Origin: Flavobacterium sp. BFFFF2
Lineage (GTDB): Bacteria; Bacteroidota; Bacteroidia; Flavobacteriales; Flavobacteriaceae
Direction: 5' to 3'
Assembly (NCBI GenBank): GCA_002256385.1
Contig: NKJD01000006.1
Location: forward strand, 1 to 64,000
Length of the DNA stretch: 64,000 nt
Under the pieces are notes generated by a model. It searched no databases and had not been told where the DNA came from. It saw nothing but the letters and a program-made list of their open reading frames with translations. Positions 1-8,681 of the stretch are shown in pieces (position 1 is the stretch's first letter; each line of letters opens with the position of its first letter). A program made the position numbers and the translations under genes.

Positions 1-340
1 GGGATAAAGGTTATCTGTCTTCCACTCAACAAATAGATTTATTTCAATCGGCAAATATCATTTTGGAGACACCAATGAGAATGAATCAAAAAGGGTATGT
101 AAAACAGCCATATATCTTTAGAAAGGCAAGAAAAAGAATTGAAACATTGTTCTCACAATTATGTGATCAATTCAAAATAAGAAACAATTATGCAAAATCT
201 TTCGAGGGCTTTAAAACCAGAATATTGGCAAAAATTACAGCATTAACATTGGTTCAATATATCAACAAATTCATATTTGACAGACCAATTAATAATATCA
301 AAATTCAAATCAATTAATTTCACCCAACGGGTTATGTTAC
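1..340 (+). mobile_element. Right end of an IS982-family insertion sequence
   Basis: The transposase gene ends at 317. The string CACCCAACGGGTTATGTTAC just after it (from 321) is a plausible right terminal inverted repeat, because IS982 elements end a few tens of bases beyond the transposase stop. The exact boundary and the target duplication cannot be fixed without the left end. Confidence 0.5.
3..317 (+). CDS. IS982-family transposase, C-terminal part (cut by window edge)
   Basis: The reading frame is open from the first bases of the window to the TAA ending at 317, so this is the 3' part of a longer gene. An apparent TTG start at 63 is internal. The protein resembles the end of IS982-family DDE transposases: a basic stretch RKARKRIETLFSQL carries the likely third catalytic acidic residue (the Glu of RIETLF), followed by the helical segment FKTRILAKITALTLVQYINK that is typical of the family's C-terminus. 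The transposase would cut and rejoin the ends of its insertion sequence. Whether the element is intact cannot be judged because its left part lies outside the window. Confidence 0.85.
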   Translation, partial: DKGYLSSTQQIDLFQSANIILETPMRMNQKGYVKQPYIFRKARKRIETLFSQLCDQFKIRNNYAKSFEGFKTRILAKITALTLVQYINKFIFDRPINNIKIQIN

Positions 341-428
341 TTATTTTGATAATAATGAGTACCGCAGATCAAGGTGGATTTCACTTGATTTGCTTTGAAT
401 CAAATGTAAATGGTTCAAAATAGAAGGG

Positions 429-457
429 TGTTTTTAAAAAGCACTTGCTGTACACAT
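429..457. repeat. 29-bp repeat, left copy
   Basis: This segment matches 1517-1545 in 27 of 29 positions, in the same orientation. The shared core reads AGCAC, then T or A, then TGCTGTACACAT. The two copies lie on either side of the response-regulator gene. The rest of the 318-633 gap holds only AT-rich sequence, the probable IS end and the terminator at 571-606. Confidence 0.7.
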
Positions 458-570
458 AAAGCACATAATTATGTCTTATGTCAGATAAAATACGTGATGT
501 GGGTAGAATAAAAATTAAATAGCACTTATAGCCAATCGGTTGTTTTGATGCGTGAAAATACCGTTGACAA

Positions 571-606
571 AAAAACCTCTTAACGATTTGGAATCATTAA
601 GAGGTA
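571..606 (-). terminator. Rho-independent terminator of the response-regulator gene
   Basis: CCTCTTAA (577-584) pairs with TTAAGAGG (598-605), with a partly paired loop. On the minus strand the stem is followed by seven T residues. It lies just after the stop codon of the minus-strand response regulator. Confidence 0.8.
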
Positions 607-633
607 GTCAATAGATGGAGAATCAATTACTAA

Positions 634-1425
634 TTAATTTTCTGTTGAGTTATTTTGAGATGATTTTCTGCTTGAAATTAAATTTTTCAATTTTACCTTG
701 TTTCGGTATTCTTCGGGGGTCATTTGGGTGTTTTTTTTAAAGTATTTCAAAAAACTAGTGTAACTTCTAAATCCTATTTCATAAGAAATTTGTCGATTTG
801 GAATGTCCGTTTCTTCAAGCAACGCTTTTGCTTTTTCTAGTCTTTTGTCAATGATATATTGGGTTGGGCTCATTTTCATGTATTTAATAAACATGCGGAC
901 AATGTGTTTTGATTTCCATTTTGAAATGTTTAATAGATCTTTAAGCTCAATCTTTTCATGTAAATTATTATCGATATAGGTAATGACCTCTTTCAAAATA
1001 AATGGGTTTTCATCGTCAATTTCATGGTCTTTTCTAAATACATCAATTTGGTGGTATTTATAATTTCTAATCATTAAATACACATTGGCGATCAAATCTG
1101 ACGGTTTAAAAGGCTTAACAATGTATCCGTGAGGTCTGGTGCTCTGGACTTTTTCAAGGGTTGTTTTGTCACTATAAGAAGTTACATAAGCATAAGGGAT
1201 ATTGTCCCTATGCAGCAGAAGTCTACCTAAATCAAGCCCATTCTTGTCTTTGTTCAGATGAATATCAATAAGGACCAAATCGATAGTAATGGTATCAATG
1301 ATGCCGATGGCTTCTTCGATACTGGAAACTAGCACCACTTTATAGCCTTCCAATTCAAGAATTTCCTGCATATCCAGCGCAATAAGGAGTTCGTCTTCAA
1401 CAATTAAAATGTAACTTTTAGTCAT
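634..1425 (-). CDS. Response regulator: REC receiver plus AraC-type DNA-binding domain
   Basis: The protein of about 263 residues has an N-terminal CheY-like receiver. The acidic pocket is E10/D11, the phospho-acceptor is D54 in LVLIDIHL, the conserved Thr is T82 and the Lys is K104 in GYIVKPF. Residues of about 150-250 form an AraC-type double helix-turn-helix with the usual ISYEIGFRSYTSFLKYFKK signature. It should act as a phosphorylation-controlled transcription factor. No histidine kinase is adjacent, so the partner is unknown. The start is placed at ATG 1425, four residues before the first strand; an ATG at 1431 is equally possible and a longer frame to 1467 has no support. A direct repeat lies about 90-120 bp upstream. 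Confidence 0.85.
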   Translation of the reverse strand: MTKSYILIVEDELLIALDMQEILELEGYKVVLVSSIEEAIGIIDTITIDLVLIDIHLNKDKNGLDLGRLLLHRDNIPYAYVTSYSDKTTLEKVQSTRPHGYIVKPFKPSDLIANVYLMIRNYKYHQIDVFRKDHEIDDENPFILKEVITYIDNNLHEKIELKDLLNISKWKSKHIVRMFIKYMKMSPTQYIIDKRLEKAKALLEETDIPNRQISYEIGFRSYTSFLKYFKKNTQMTPEEYRNKVKLKNLISSRKSSQNNSTEN

Positions 1426-1516
1426 GTGCATATATCGAAAAATTAGAAAACCATGCTGGCAAAACAAAAATACACGGTCAAATCTGTGCGAATTTATAAA
1501 AGTTATTTCAGCTGAC

Positions 1517-1545
1517 TGTTTTCAAAAAGCACATGCTGTACACAT
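1517..1545. repeat. 29-bp repeat, right copy
   Basis: This is the second copy of the repeat at 429-457, differing at two positions. It sits between the divergent response-regulator and BatA-like genes, so it could be part of a control region. Confidence 0.65.
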
Positions 1546-1687
1546 TTGGAACATTCATTTTTCTTTTGTTTGGCAAAAATCAATCAAAAGTCGGAAGGCG
1601 AAAGTCTTCTTATCGCATTCCTCTTTCCTCTTGTTTCTTTCTTCTTGCTTCTTTCTTTTAAAAATTTTTTCCCTCCACCGTATTTTG

Positions 1688-1695
1688 TACTTTTG
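1688..1695 (+). promoter_or_regulatory. Bacteroidota -7 promoter element (TACTTTTG)
   Basis: TACTTTTG fits the TAnnTTTG consensus of the Bacteroidota housekeeping sigma factor. It lies about 40 bp before the ATG at 1735, which supports that start over the longer upstream frame. Confidence 0.55.
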
Positions 1696-1734
1696 GACAC
1701 TGAAGTATTTAAACTACTTCACCTAGTTATATAT

Positions 1735-3663
1735 ATGCATTTTAAACACCCTGAATTTTTTTACGGTTTATTTACATTGGTGATTCCTGTATTGGTGCAT
1801 TTGTTCCAATTGCGCCGTTTTCAGCCATTTTATTTCACCAATGTGCGGTTTTTAAAAAACCTCCAATTGCAAACACGTCAAAGTTCAACCATCAAAAAAT
1901 GGTTGTTGCTATTGGTGCGTTGCCTCATTTTGGTAGCCTTAATCACGGCTTTTGCGCAGCCTTTTTTTGAGTCACCAGGTTCCAAAACCAAAGCGCGCGA
2001 ACAGGTCATTTTATTGGATACGTCGAACAGCATGCAAGCCACTGGAAACAAAGGGGAGCTTTTGCAAAGAAGCATTCAAGAGCTATTGGAACAGGTGCAA
2101 GACCAATCAAATTTTTCATTACTTACCCCCGAACAATCCTTTTGGAATACCGATATCAAATTGATTCAGCGCGATTTGTTGCAATTAAAAACTACTGCCC
2201 AACCATTTGATTTAAAAGCGTTGGGCCAACGGCTGCAGCAACAAACAGACCGCGAAGGCCGCGATGTGATCATTATTTCTGATGGGCTTGGCGTGGCAGA
2301 CACCGATGTGGCAGCGCTAAAGAATGGCCAAAACAGGTTGTTTGCGGTTCCATTAGAGGCCGAAGTAAAGGAGAATTGCGCCGTTGACTCGGTTTATTTG
2401 GTGCAAACCCACCATGGGTTCCATGAAATTGCGGTGATACTAAAAGGCTATGGCATCGATCAAAAACAAGTTTCTTTAGCGGTTTACAACGGAAATAAAT
2501 TATTGGCCAAAAGCCGCCCCGTCATCAAGCAAGGGCGACAAAAAGTGCCATTGCTGCTTCCAGAAGAAGACATTCAAGGACGGGTTGAAATCCGTGACGC
2601 CAACCTATTATATGACAATACCTATTATTTCACGTTGACCCATCCGGAGAAAACCAAGGTCATGGTGATCGGCGAAAATGGTGTTGCAGATTTTTTTAAT
2701 AGAATTTACACTGCTGATCAATTTGAATTACGTCAGGTCAACCTCAAACAACTTGATTACAACGAACTTGAAAAACAAGAAGTCGTCATTTTGCATGAGT
2801 TGCGCGAATTTCCCGTTTCCTTGCAAACCACCTTGCGGGCGCTTACCAATAAAGGCATTATCCTCATTGGTGTGCCAGGCGTCGACACCTCTTTGAAATC
2901 GTGGAGCAATTTCTGGACGAACTGGCAATTGCCCACAGTGACGGCATGGGAAGATACACCTAAAAAAATCACGGATATCGCTTTTAATCACCCATTGTTT
3001 AAAGGTACTTTTGAAGAGAAAATCACCAATTTTCAATTTCCTTCCATTAAAAAGTCGCTGCGCTTTGCGGGCAATTGGCCGGCGGCCTTGTCATTTCAAG
3101 ACCATGCGCCCTTTTTAATCGGGAAACAATCAGGTGCTTCGCAACTTTATGTGTTTGCGGGGCCTGTTTCGGCCAATGGGGGCAACTTTGTACAATCGCC
3201 ACTTATAGTGCCTGTGTTTTACAACATGGCCTTGCAACACCAGCAAATCGGCTGGAATGTGTTTGCCATTGGGGAAAGCCAAACGTTTACAGTTCCCACC
3301 CAGTCGCCCAAAGAAACGGTTTTACAACTTAAGGGTGTTAACGAATCGTGCATACCAGAACAACAACATTTGTCCGGTTCGGTGCGGATGTATTTAGACG
3401 AGCAACCATCAAAACCAGGTAATTATAAAGTAACAGAACAAGGTCGCGTCATTGATTCTTTGAGTGTCAATGCACCACGTACCGAAAGCGATTTATCTGT
3501 GCCCGCACAGCGCTGGAATGACTGCGAAGTGCACCCAAATATTGAATCGTTATTTCATGAATTGCATGTGCAACAAACCGATCCACGGTGGTGGCAACTT
3601 TTCATTGTCCTTGCATTGTTGCTGTTATTAACGGAAGTTGCCATTCAAAAATGGATTAAATAA
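1735..3663 (+). CDS. BatA-like membrane protein with degenerate von Willebrand A domain
   Basis: The protein has 642 residues. The N-terminus (about 1-80) matches the BatA/aerotolerance N-terminal region: a short hydrophobic segment, a conserved LVHLFQLRRFQPFYFTNVRFL stretch and a second membrane helix (LLLLVRCLILVALITAFAQPFF). A von Willebrand-like segment follows, with VILLDTSNSM as a MIDAS-type motif and VIIISDG further on. A final membrane helix (WWQLFIVLALLLLLTEVAI) ends in a basic tail. Such proteins sit in the inner membrane with a large soluble domain and their exact role is unsettled. ATG 1735 is chosen because the family begins just before the first helix and a promoter lies between it and the upstream in-frame start. 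The next two genes follow closely and may be cotranscribed. Confidence 0.8.
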   Translation: MHFKHPEFFYGLFTLVIPVLVHLFQLRRFQPFYFTNVRFLKNLQLQTRQSSTIKKWLLLLVRCLILVALITAFAQPFFESPGSKTKAREQVILLDTSNSMQATGNKGELLQRSIQELLEQVQDQSNFSLLTPEQSFWNTDIKLIQRDLLQLKTTAQPFDLKALGQRLQQQTDREGRDVIIISDGLGVADTDVAALKNGQNRLFAVPLEAEVKENCAVDSVYLVQTHHGFHEIAVILKGYGIDQKQVSLAVYNGNKLLAKSRPVIKQGRQKVPLLLPEEDIQGRVEIRDANLLYDNTYYFTLTHPEKTKVMVIGENGVADFFNRIYTADQFELRQVNLKQLDYNELEKQEVVILHELREFPVSLQTTLRALTNKGIILIGVPGVDTSLKSWSNFWTNWQLPTVTAWEDTPKKITDIAFNHPLFKGTFEEKITNFQFPSIKKSLRFAGNWPAALSFQDHAPFLIGKQSGASQLYVFAGPVSANGGNFVQSPLIVPVFYNMALQHQQIGWNVFAIGESQTFTVPTQSPKETVLQLKGVNESCIPEQQHLSGSVRMYLDEQPSKPGNYKVTEQGRVIDSLSVNAPRTESDLSVPAQRWNDCEVHPNIESLFHELHVQQTDPRWWQLFIVLALLLLLTEVAIQKWIK

Positions 3664-3673
3664 GCCGCTTACT

Positions 3674-4006
3674 ATGAGTATGGAAAAATTTTCAGGCAAA
3701 ACCATTGCCACCATTAGTTACCTCACCATTTTTGGCACACTCATCGCCTTAACGTTGAATCAGAATGAACAAAAAACAAGTTTCGCTGCTTTCCATATCA
3801 GACAAGCTTTGGGCGTGTTTTTGCTGTTCTTTTTGATGAGCGTTTTTTTGCCCTTCATCACAAATGTAGGGGCTTTTGCGGCCTTTTATGTGTTCTTCTT
3901 TATCCAATGGATGTATGGTTTTTTAGGGGCCATTCAAGGGAAGATGTTGTCCATTCCTATTTTGGGAAACTGGTATCAAAAGGGATTAAAAGGAATTAAC
4001 AATTAA
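3674..4006 (+). CDS. Small membrane protein, DUF4870/Tic20-like
   Basis: This is a protein of about 110 residues with three or more hydrophobic segments and the motif FHIRQALGVFLLFFL, which recalls DUF4870/Tic20-like import-component proteins of bacteria. The function is not established. The start is ATG 3674 (ATG 3680 is possible), 10 bp after the BatA-like gene, and its stop is 4 bp before the next ATG, so the three genes look like one operon. The family assignment rests on the pattern around His-Ile-Arg-Gln and the hydrophobicity. Confidence 0.6.
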   Translation: MSMEKFSGKTIATISYLTIFGTLIALTLNQNEQKTSFAAFHIRQALGVFLLFFLMSVFLPFITNVGAFAAFYVFFFIQWMYGFLGAIQGKMLSIPILGNWYQKGLKGINN

Positions 4007-4010
4007 TATC

Positions 4011-4655
4011 ATGCTTGACTATTTAGTGCAAAAACCCACAGGGCAACAGGCGAAATATCCTGCTTTAATCTTGTTGCATGGGTATGGCAGCAATGAACAA
4101 GATTTGTTTTCATTTGCGCCCGAATTGGACCCAGATGCTTATGTTTTTTCATTGCGCGCCCCTCATGATATGGGCATGGGCAGCTTTGCCTGGTACGCCA
4201 TCCATTTTGATGCTGATGAATCCAAGTTTTCCGACATTCCGCAAGCGGTGGCCTCGCGCGATTTGATCGTGGAAACCATCCAACAATTGTGTGCGGAATA
4301 TCCGATTGACGCAGCAGATATTACCTTAATTGGCTTTAGTCAAGGTTGTATTTTGAGTTATGCGGTGGCCCTTTCGTACCCCGAACTCATCCGACGCGTA
4401 GTGGCCATGAGTGGTTATTTTGACCCAAAAATGGCAGTCAATTCTTTTGCAGATAACCCGGCCATCAAGCAATTGTCGTTTTTTAGTTCGCACGGAAGCT
4501 CCGATCAGGTTGTGCCGGTGCAATGGGGGCAAAAAGCAGCGCAAACAATCAAAGATCTTGAAATTCCCTGTGTGTATAAAGAATACCCCGTTGGACATGG
4601 GGTAGCGCCGCAAAATTTCTTTGATTTAAGGGATTGGCTTATGAAAACCAAATAG
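4011..4655 (+). CDS. Alpha/beta hydrolase, phospholipase/carboxylesterase family
   Basis: The protein has 214 residues and is a serine hydrolase of the carboxylesterase/thioesterase (PF02230) type. LILLHGYGSNEQD forms the oxyanion-hole strand, GFSQG (about residues 109-113) carries the nucleophile Ser, SSDQVVPV supplies the Asp and GHGVAP the catalytic His. It has no signal peptide, so it is probably cytosolic. Substrates could be short-chain esters, acyl-thioesters or lysophospholipids; the sequence does not distinguish them. It is the last gene of the operon, and a repeat-rich gap follows. Confidence 0.85.
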   Translation: MLDYLVQKPTGQQAKYPALILLHGYGSNEQDLFSFAPELDPDAYVFSLRAPHDMGMGSFAWYAIHFDADESKFSDIPQAVASRDLIVETIQQLCAEYPIDAADITLIGFSQGCILSYAVALSYPELIRRVVAMSGYFDPKMAVNSFADNPAIKQLSFFSSHGSSDQVVPVQWGQKAAQTIKDLEIPCVYKEYPVGHGVAPQNFFDLRDWLMKTK

Positions 4656-5090
4656 GTTTTTAAAATTTTGAATTTTGACCCGAGGGCCGAAGGCACGAAC
4701 GGAGTGAAGCTAATTTTGAATTTTGATTTGGAAATTGAAAGATCGGAAGATTTGAGGTTTGAGATTTGAGATTTGACATTTGAAAGATCGAAGGATTGAA
4801 AAATTTGAAGGATTAAAAACTTTAAACCTTGAACCTTAAACTTTAAACCTTAAACTTTAAACCTTTAGACTTTGAAACTTGGAACAAATAAACTGTTGCC
4901 TATTGCCTTATTTTGATTGAAAGCTTTTGTTCCCCCATAGATTCTAATAAATGTCATTCCCAAATCCCAAAATTCCCAAATCCCAAAATTCCCAAATCCC
5001 CACATTTCCAAATTCCCAAATCCCCAAATCCAAATTCCCAAATTCCCAAATTTTCAAATCCCCAAATTTTCAAATTGACTGTTTTCTATC
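4656..5090. repeat. Intergenic tract: GACCCGAG element plus octamer-like simple repeats
   Basis: After the hydrolase stop comes a degenerate GACCCGAG element at about 4677-4712, ending GAACGGAGTGAAGC. Next are AT-rich quasi-repeats built on GAAAGATT or TTTAAACCTT (about 4730-4880), then a C-rich run of CCCAAATT/CCCAAATCC units (about 4960-5075). Open frames through it are low-complexity and not coding. Confidence 0.75.
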
Positions 5091-5199
5091 GCGTTAAAGC
5101 AAAAAAAGACAGTTGGACACCGATCACTTCTTTACATAAGTAAATTCTATTCTTCATATTTATTTTCTACTTTTACGTTCCATTTAAAAAAGCTCATAC

Positions 5200-5772
5200 A
5201 TGACGCCTAGTTTGCACGAAGAAATAGAAGCGGCCTTGGCTGTTTTGCAACAAGGTGGCTTGTTGATTTACCCCACTGATACCGTTTGGGGATTGGGTTG
5301 CGATGCCACCAATGAAGAGGCAGTGGCCAAAATTTATGCCTTGAAACAAAGAGATGCTTCAAAAAGCATGTTGGTTTTGCTTAGCAACGAGCGAATGATT
5401 CACCGGGTGTTTCCAAAAGTACCCGAGGTGGCATGGCAATTGTTGGATTTTGCCACCAAGCCCACCACCTTAATTTTAGATCAACCAAAAAGCGTGGCTT
5501 CGAACTTAATTTCAACAGATCAGTCGTTGGGGTTTCGGTGGGTTAAAGAAGGATTTTCCCATCAATTGTTAGAACGCTTTAAAAAACCCATTGTTTCCAC
5601 TTCTGTCAATTTTTCGGGCCAATCAACCCCAAGTACTTTTCAAGAAATTGACCCGAAACTGCTTGCGGCTGTTGACTATGTTGTACATTTGCACCGCGAA
5701 AAAAAATGCCCACCTCCTTCGTCGATTATCAAGCTCACCCTTGATGCACAAGTCACTATTATTCGACGTTGA
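5200..5772 (+). CDS. tsaC: L-threonylcarbamoyladenylate synthase (TsaC/YrdC type)
   Basis: The 190-residue YrdC-domain protein condenses threonine, bicarbonate and ATP to threonylcarbamoyl-AMP, the first step of t6A37 tRNA modification. Recognisable parts are GGLLIYPTDTVWGLGCDA near residues 19-36, the KQRDASKSM segment (the KxR/K nucleotide-binding loop) and STSVNFSG (the SxNxSG motif). The length fits the short TsaC/YwlC type without the extra Sua5 domain. It ends at 5772 and the CCA-adding enzyme gene begins 17 bp later, so two tRNA-maturation genes sit together. Confidence 0.9.
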   Translation: MTPSLHEEIEAALAVLQQGGLLIYPTDTVWGLGCDATNEEAVAKIYALKQRDASKSMLVLLSNERMIHRVFPKVPEVAWQLLDFATKPTTLILDQPKSVASNLISTDQSLGFRWVKEGFSHQLLERFKKPIVSTSVNFSGQSTPSTFQEIDPKLLAAVDYVVHLHREKKCPPPSSIIKLTLDAQVTIIRR

Positions 5773-5789
5773 GGTTTTTAAAATTATCT

Positions 5790-7211
5790 ATGAAACACCC
5801 TGAAGCACTGTCTGATCCGTTGTTTGATTTGGTGGCACAAGCTGCCAGCCAATTAGGTCAACCTGCCTATGTAATTGGTGGGTTTGTGCGCGATTTTTTG
5901 TTACAAAGGAACCACCGCAAAGACATTGACATCGTAACGGTAGGTTCAGGAATTGACTTGGCACTGGCCGTGGCCAAATTATTGCCGCATGAACCCAAAG
6001 TACAGGTTTTTAAAAATTATGGGACTGCCATGTTTCGCTATGCTGAACTCGATATTGAGTTTGTGGGCGCCCGCAAAGAAAGTTATCAGGAAAACAGCCG
6101 CAATCCGTTTGTTGAAATCGGAACTTTAAAAGACGATCAGGAACGCCGCGATTTTACCATCAATGCACTGGCTTTGTCTTTGAATCCAGCTGACTTTGGC
6201 CAGTTGATTGACCCATTTAACGGTTTGGAGGACCTTAAAAATGGCATACTTCGCACGCCATTGAGCCCCGATGTCACGTATTCAGACGACCCGTTGCGCA
6301 TGATGCGCGCCATTCGGTTTGCCACGCAGTTGGATTTTGAAATTGAAAACGAGTCACGAGAATCGATTCGCAGAAATAGTCACCGATTAGCCATTATTTC
6401 AGGCGAACGCATTTCAGATGAATTATATAAAATACTGGCCGCAGACACCCCATCTATTGGTTTTATCCATTTATATGAAACAGGCTTGCTTGAATTGATT
6501 TTGCCCGAATTAACGGCCTTGAATCAGGTTGAAGAAATTGAAGGTCAGACGCATAAGAATAATTTTTACCACACGCTTGAGGTGGTTGATAATATTGCCC
6601 AGAAAACGGAAGATGTTTGGCTTCGTTGGGCCGCATTATTGCACGACATTGGCAAAGCACCCACCAAAAGATTTGTAAAAGGTATAGGATGGACTTTTCA
6701 CGGACATGAGTTTTTGGGCGGTAAAATGGTAAAAACCATCTTTCAACGCTTGCATTTGCCCTTGAATCATAAAATGAAATTTGTGCAAAAAATGGTAGCA
6801 ATGAGCTCCAGGCCAATCGTGTTGTCGCAAGAAATCGTGACAGATTCGGCCGTTCGGCGCCTGATTTTTGATGCGGGCGAAGATATTGAATCATTGATGA
6901 TGCTGTGTGCCGCCGACATCACCACAAAAAACCCAGTTCGGTACCGCAAATACCACCAGAATTTTGAAGTGGTCAAAAAGAAAATCACCGAAGTGGAAGA
7001 GCGCGACCAAGTACGTAATTTTCAACCACCCATTAAAGGGGAAGAAATTATGGAACTGTTCGGGTTAAAACCTTGTCGTGAAATTGGTTTGTTAAAGGAA
7101 GCCGTTAAAGAAGCCATATTAGAAGGGCATATTCCCAATGAGTATGAATCAGCTTACCAATTTGTGTTAGAAAAAGCATTGAAGTTAGGGCTGCAGGTGC
7201 AGTTGCAATGA
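5790..7211 (+). CDS. cca: CCA tRNA nucleotidyltransferase with HD domain
   Basis: The 473-residue class II polymerase-beta-like nucleotidyltransferase adds or repairs the 3' CCA of tRNA. The N-terminus has VIGGFVRDFLL and the catalytic pair in KDIDIVTVG. RRDFTINALAL and DDPLRMMRAIRFA are the family's head and neck motifs. An HD-type domain follows (WAALLHDIGKAPTKRF, about residues 275-290), which is common in Bacteroidota homologues. ATG 5790 is preferred over a TTG at 5769 that overlaps the tsaC stop. Confidence 0.92.
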   Translation: MKHPEALSDPLFDLVAQAASQLGQPAYVIGGFVRDFLLQRNHRKDIDIVTVGSGIDLALAVAKLLPHEPKVQVFKNYGTAMFRYAELDIEFVGARKESYQENSRNPFVEIGTLKDDQERRDFTINALALSLNPADFGQLIDPFNGLEDLKNGILRTPLSPDVTYSDDPLRMMRAIRFATQLDFEIENESRESIRRNSHRLAIISGERISDELYKILAADTPSIGFIHLYETGLLELILPELTALNQVEEIEGQTHKNNFYHTLEVVDNIAQKTEDVWLRWAALLHDIGKAPTKRFVKGIGWTFHGHEFLGGKMVKTIFQRLHLPLNHKMKFVQKMVAMSSRPIVLSQEIVTDSAVRRLIFDAGEDIESLMMLCAADITTKNPVRYRKYHQNFEVVKKKITEVEERDQVRNFQPPIKGEEIMELFGLKPCREIGLLKEAVKEAILEGHIPNEYESAYQFVLEKALKLGLQVQLQ

Positions 7212-7235
7212 TATGGGGGGAATAAGGTAGGTTTG

Positions 7236-7316
7236 TAGTATTGAAAGATTGAAAGATTTAAAAATTGAAAGATTGACCCGAGACCGTAAGGACAATTGGG
7301 TTGAACGGATCGAAGA
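7236..7316. repeat. Short intergenic repeat tract with degenerate GACCCGAG element
   Basis: Three or four GAAAGATT-like units lead into GACCCGAGACCGTAAGGAC (from 7275), followed by a diverged GGTTGAACGGATCGAAG tail. It is the same module order as in the larger intergenic arrays, in an eroded form. Confidence 0.65.
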
Positions 7317-7405
7317 TAAAGATTTCCACTTTCTACTTTGCTCTTAATAGCTAACGGCTTGTTAGTTTAGTTTGAAGTCTATGAAATAACAAAAAGTAAT
7401 TAGAT

Positions 7406-8464
7406 ATGAATTCGAATAAAGCAGTTTTTTGGTGGCTTTTATCAGGTTGTTTGCTCGTTTTTATCATGGTGGTTGTCGGGGGCATTACCCGATTGACACA
7501 CTCGGGCTTATCAATGACCGATTGGCATTTGGTAACCGATACTTTTCCGCCCACTACCGATGAAGCTTGGAATCAGGCTTTTGAGGCTTACAAACAATTT
7601 CCGGAATACCAAAAAATAAACCAGTTTCAACCGGGCGGTTTCCATTTGTCCGATTACAAAGACATTTATTTTTGGGAATGGTTTCACCGTTTTATCGGCG
7701 GGCGCGTGCTCGGCCCCGTATTTTTATTTCCATTTTTGTATTTCTGGTTCAAAAAGAAATTGGACAAAGCGACTTTGTATCGGTGCTTTATTCTACTAGG
7801 AATGGGTGCTTTTCAAGGTTTTTTGGGCTGGTTCATGGTCAAAAGCGGCTTGTTAAATGACCCCGATGTCAGTCATTTTAGGCTTTCGATGCACTTAACC
7901 TTTGCATTTATCACCTTTGCCTATACTTTTTGGGTTGCTTTACAATATGCAGCACCTATTCAGTCAGCTATTATCCCAGTACAATTGCGCCGATTGGCGC
8001 GTACTACCTTATTTGTTTTGTTGGTTCAAATTGCCTACGGCGGCTTTGTCGCTGGGCTCGATGCGGGTCTGGTTCACAACCACTGGCCGTTAATGAGTGA
8101 CGGGCAATTTATGCACGAAAGCATTTGGCTCGAAAAAGATTCATGGTTTTTGCGCTTTACCGAAAGCAAAAGTGGGGTGCAGTTTGTACACCGCATGCTG
8201 GCACTTACTTTGGTAGTATTAATAAGCACCCTAAGTTTTAAAGCCCGAAAATTAACAGGAATACCCGCCCTAAGTTGGGGCATAAAAGCGATGCTGTTTG
8301 GTTTATTCATGCAATTTTCATTAGGTGTTTTCACCTTACTATATGGGGTGCCCTTCTGGTTGGGAGTGGCCCATCAGGCGATGGCTTTTGTTTTGTTGGC
8401 TTCTGTTATATTTGTACTGTTCCAATTGCGTGGAACCAAAGTTTTATTTTCAAATACTAAATAG
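7406..8464 (+). CDS. ctaA: Heme A synthase (COX15/CtaA family)
   Basis: The 352-residue membrane protein with about eight helices converts heme O to heme A for aa3-type cytochrome oxidase. It starts with a hydrophobic helix ending VVVGGITRLTHSGLSMTDWHL, a COX15 signature. It has the conserved EWFHRFIGGRVLG and FVHRMLALTLV segments with heme-ligand histidines, plus LVHNHWPLM. The length and order match the longer COX15-like form seen in Bacteroidota. The 58-aa membrane protein and ettA follow on the same strand with short gaps. Confidence 0.92.
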   Translation: MNSNKAVFWWLLSGCLLVFIMVVVGGITRLTHSGLSMTDWHLVTDTFPPTTDEAWNQAFEAYKQFPEYQKINQFQPGGFHLSDYKDIYFWEWFHRFIGGRVLGPVFLFPFLYFWFKKKLDKATLYRCFILLGMGAFQGFLGWFMVKSGLLNDPDVSHFRLSMHLTFAFITFAYTFWVALQYAAPIQSAIIPVQLRRLARTTLFVLLVQIAYGGFVAGLDAGLVHNHWPLMSDGQFMHESIWLEKDSWFLRFTESKSGVQFVHRMLALTLVVLISTLSFKARKLTGIPALSWGIKAMLFGLFMQFSLGVFTLLYGVPFWLGVAHQAMAFVLLASVIFVLFQLRGTKVLFSNTK

Positions 8465-8472
8465 ATCCACAC

Positions 8473-8649
8473 ATGAATAAGAATACAGTATTAGGTTGGG
8501 CCACATTAATCATGATTATCATGGGCATAGTGCTCATCGGAATGGGATTTTTTCGGTACAAAGACATAGCTGGTTGGGGATTTGCCACGGTGGGCTTGGG
8601 CTTTTTGGCCAATGCATGGGTGTTTAATGCCTTGAAAGGACGAATGTAA
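8473..8649 (+). CDS. CAL67264-like 58-aa membrane protein
   Basis: This small gene starts with ATG 8473, only 8 bp after the ctaA stop, and ends with TAA at 8649. The product begins MNKNTVLGWATLIMIIMG, has two hydrophobic segments separated by a polar FRYKDIAG turn, and ends NALKGRM. It matches my recollection of the CAL67264 family of tiny Flavobacteria membrane proteins, usually found beside ettA. The function is unknown. Position and clean coding pattern make it a real gene. Confidence 0.8.
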   Translation: MNKNTVLGWATLIMIIMGIVLIGMGFFRYKDIAGWGFATVGLGFLANAWVFNALKGRM

Positions 8650-8681
8650 GATCAATTGTTTAATTAAAATAAAAAGTAAAC

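Noticed and set aside
2728..3036. 102-codon minus-strand frame inside the BatA-like gene
   Set aside because: It lies wholly inside a well-supported gene on the other strand and lacks any family signal.
4913..5143. 76-codon plus-strand frame rich in Pro, Lys and Ile
   Set aside because: It is a read-through of the CCCAAATT repeat tract with no protein-like pattern.
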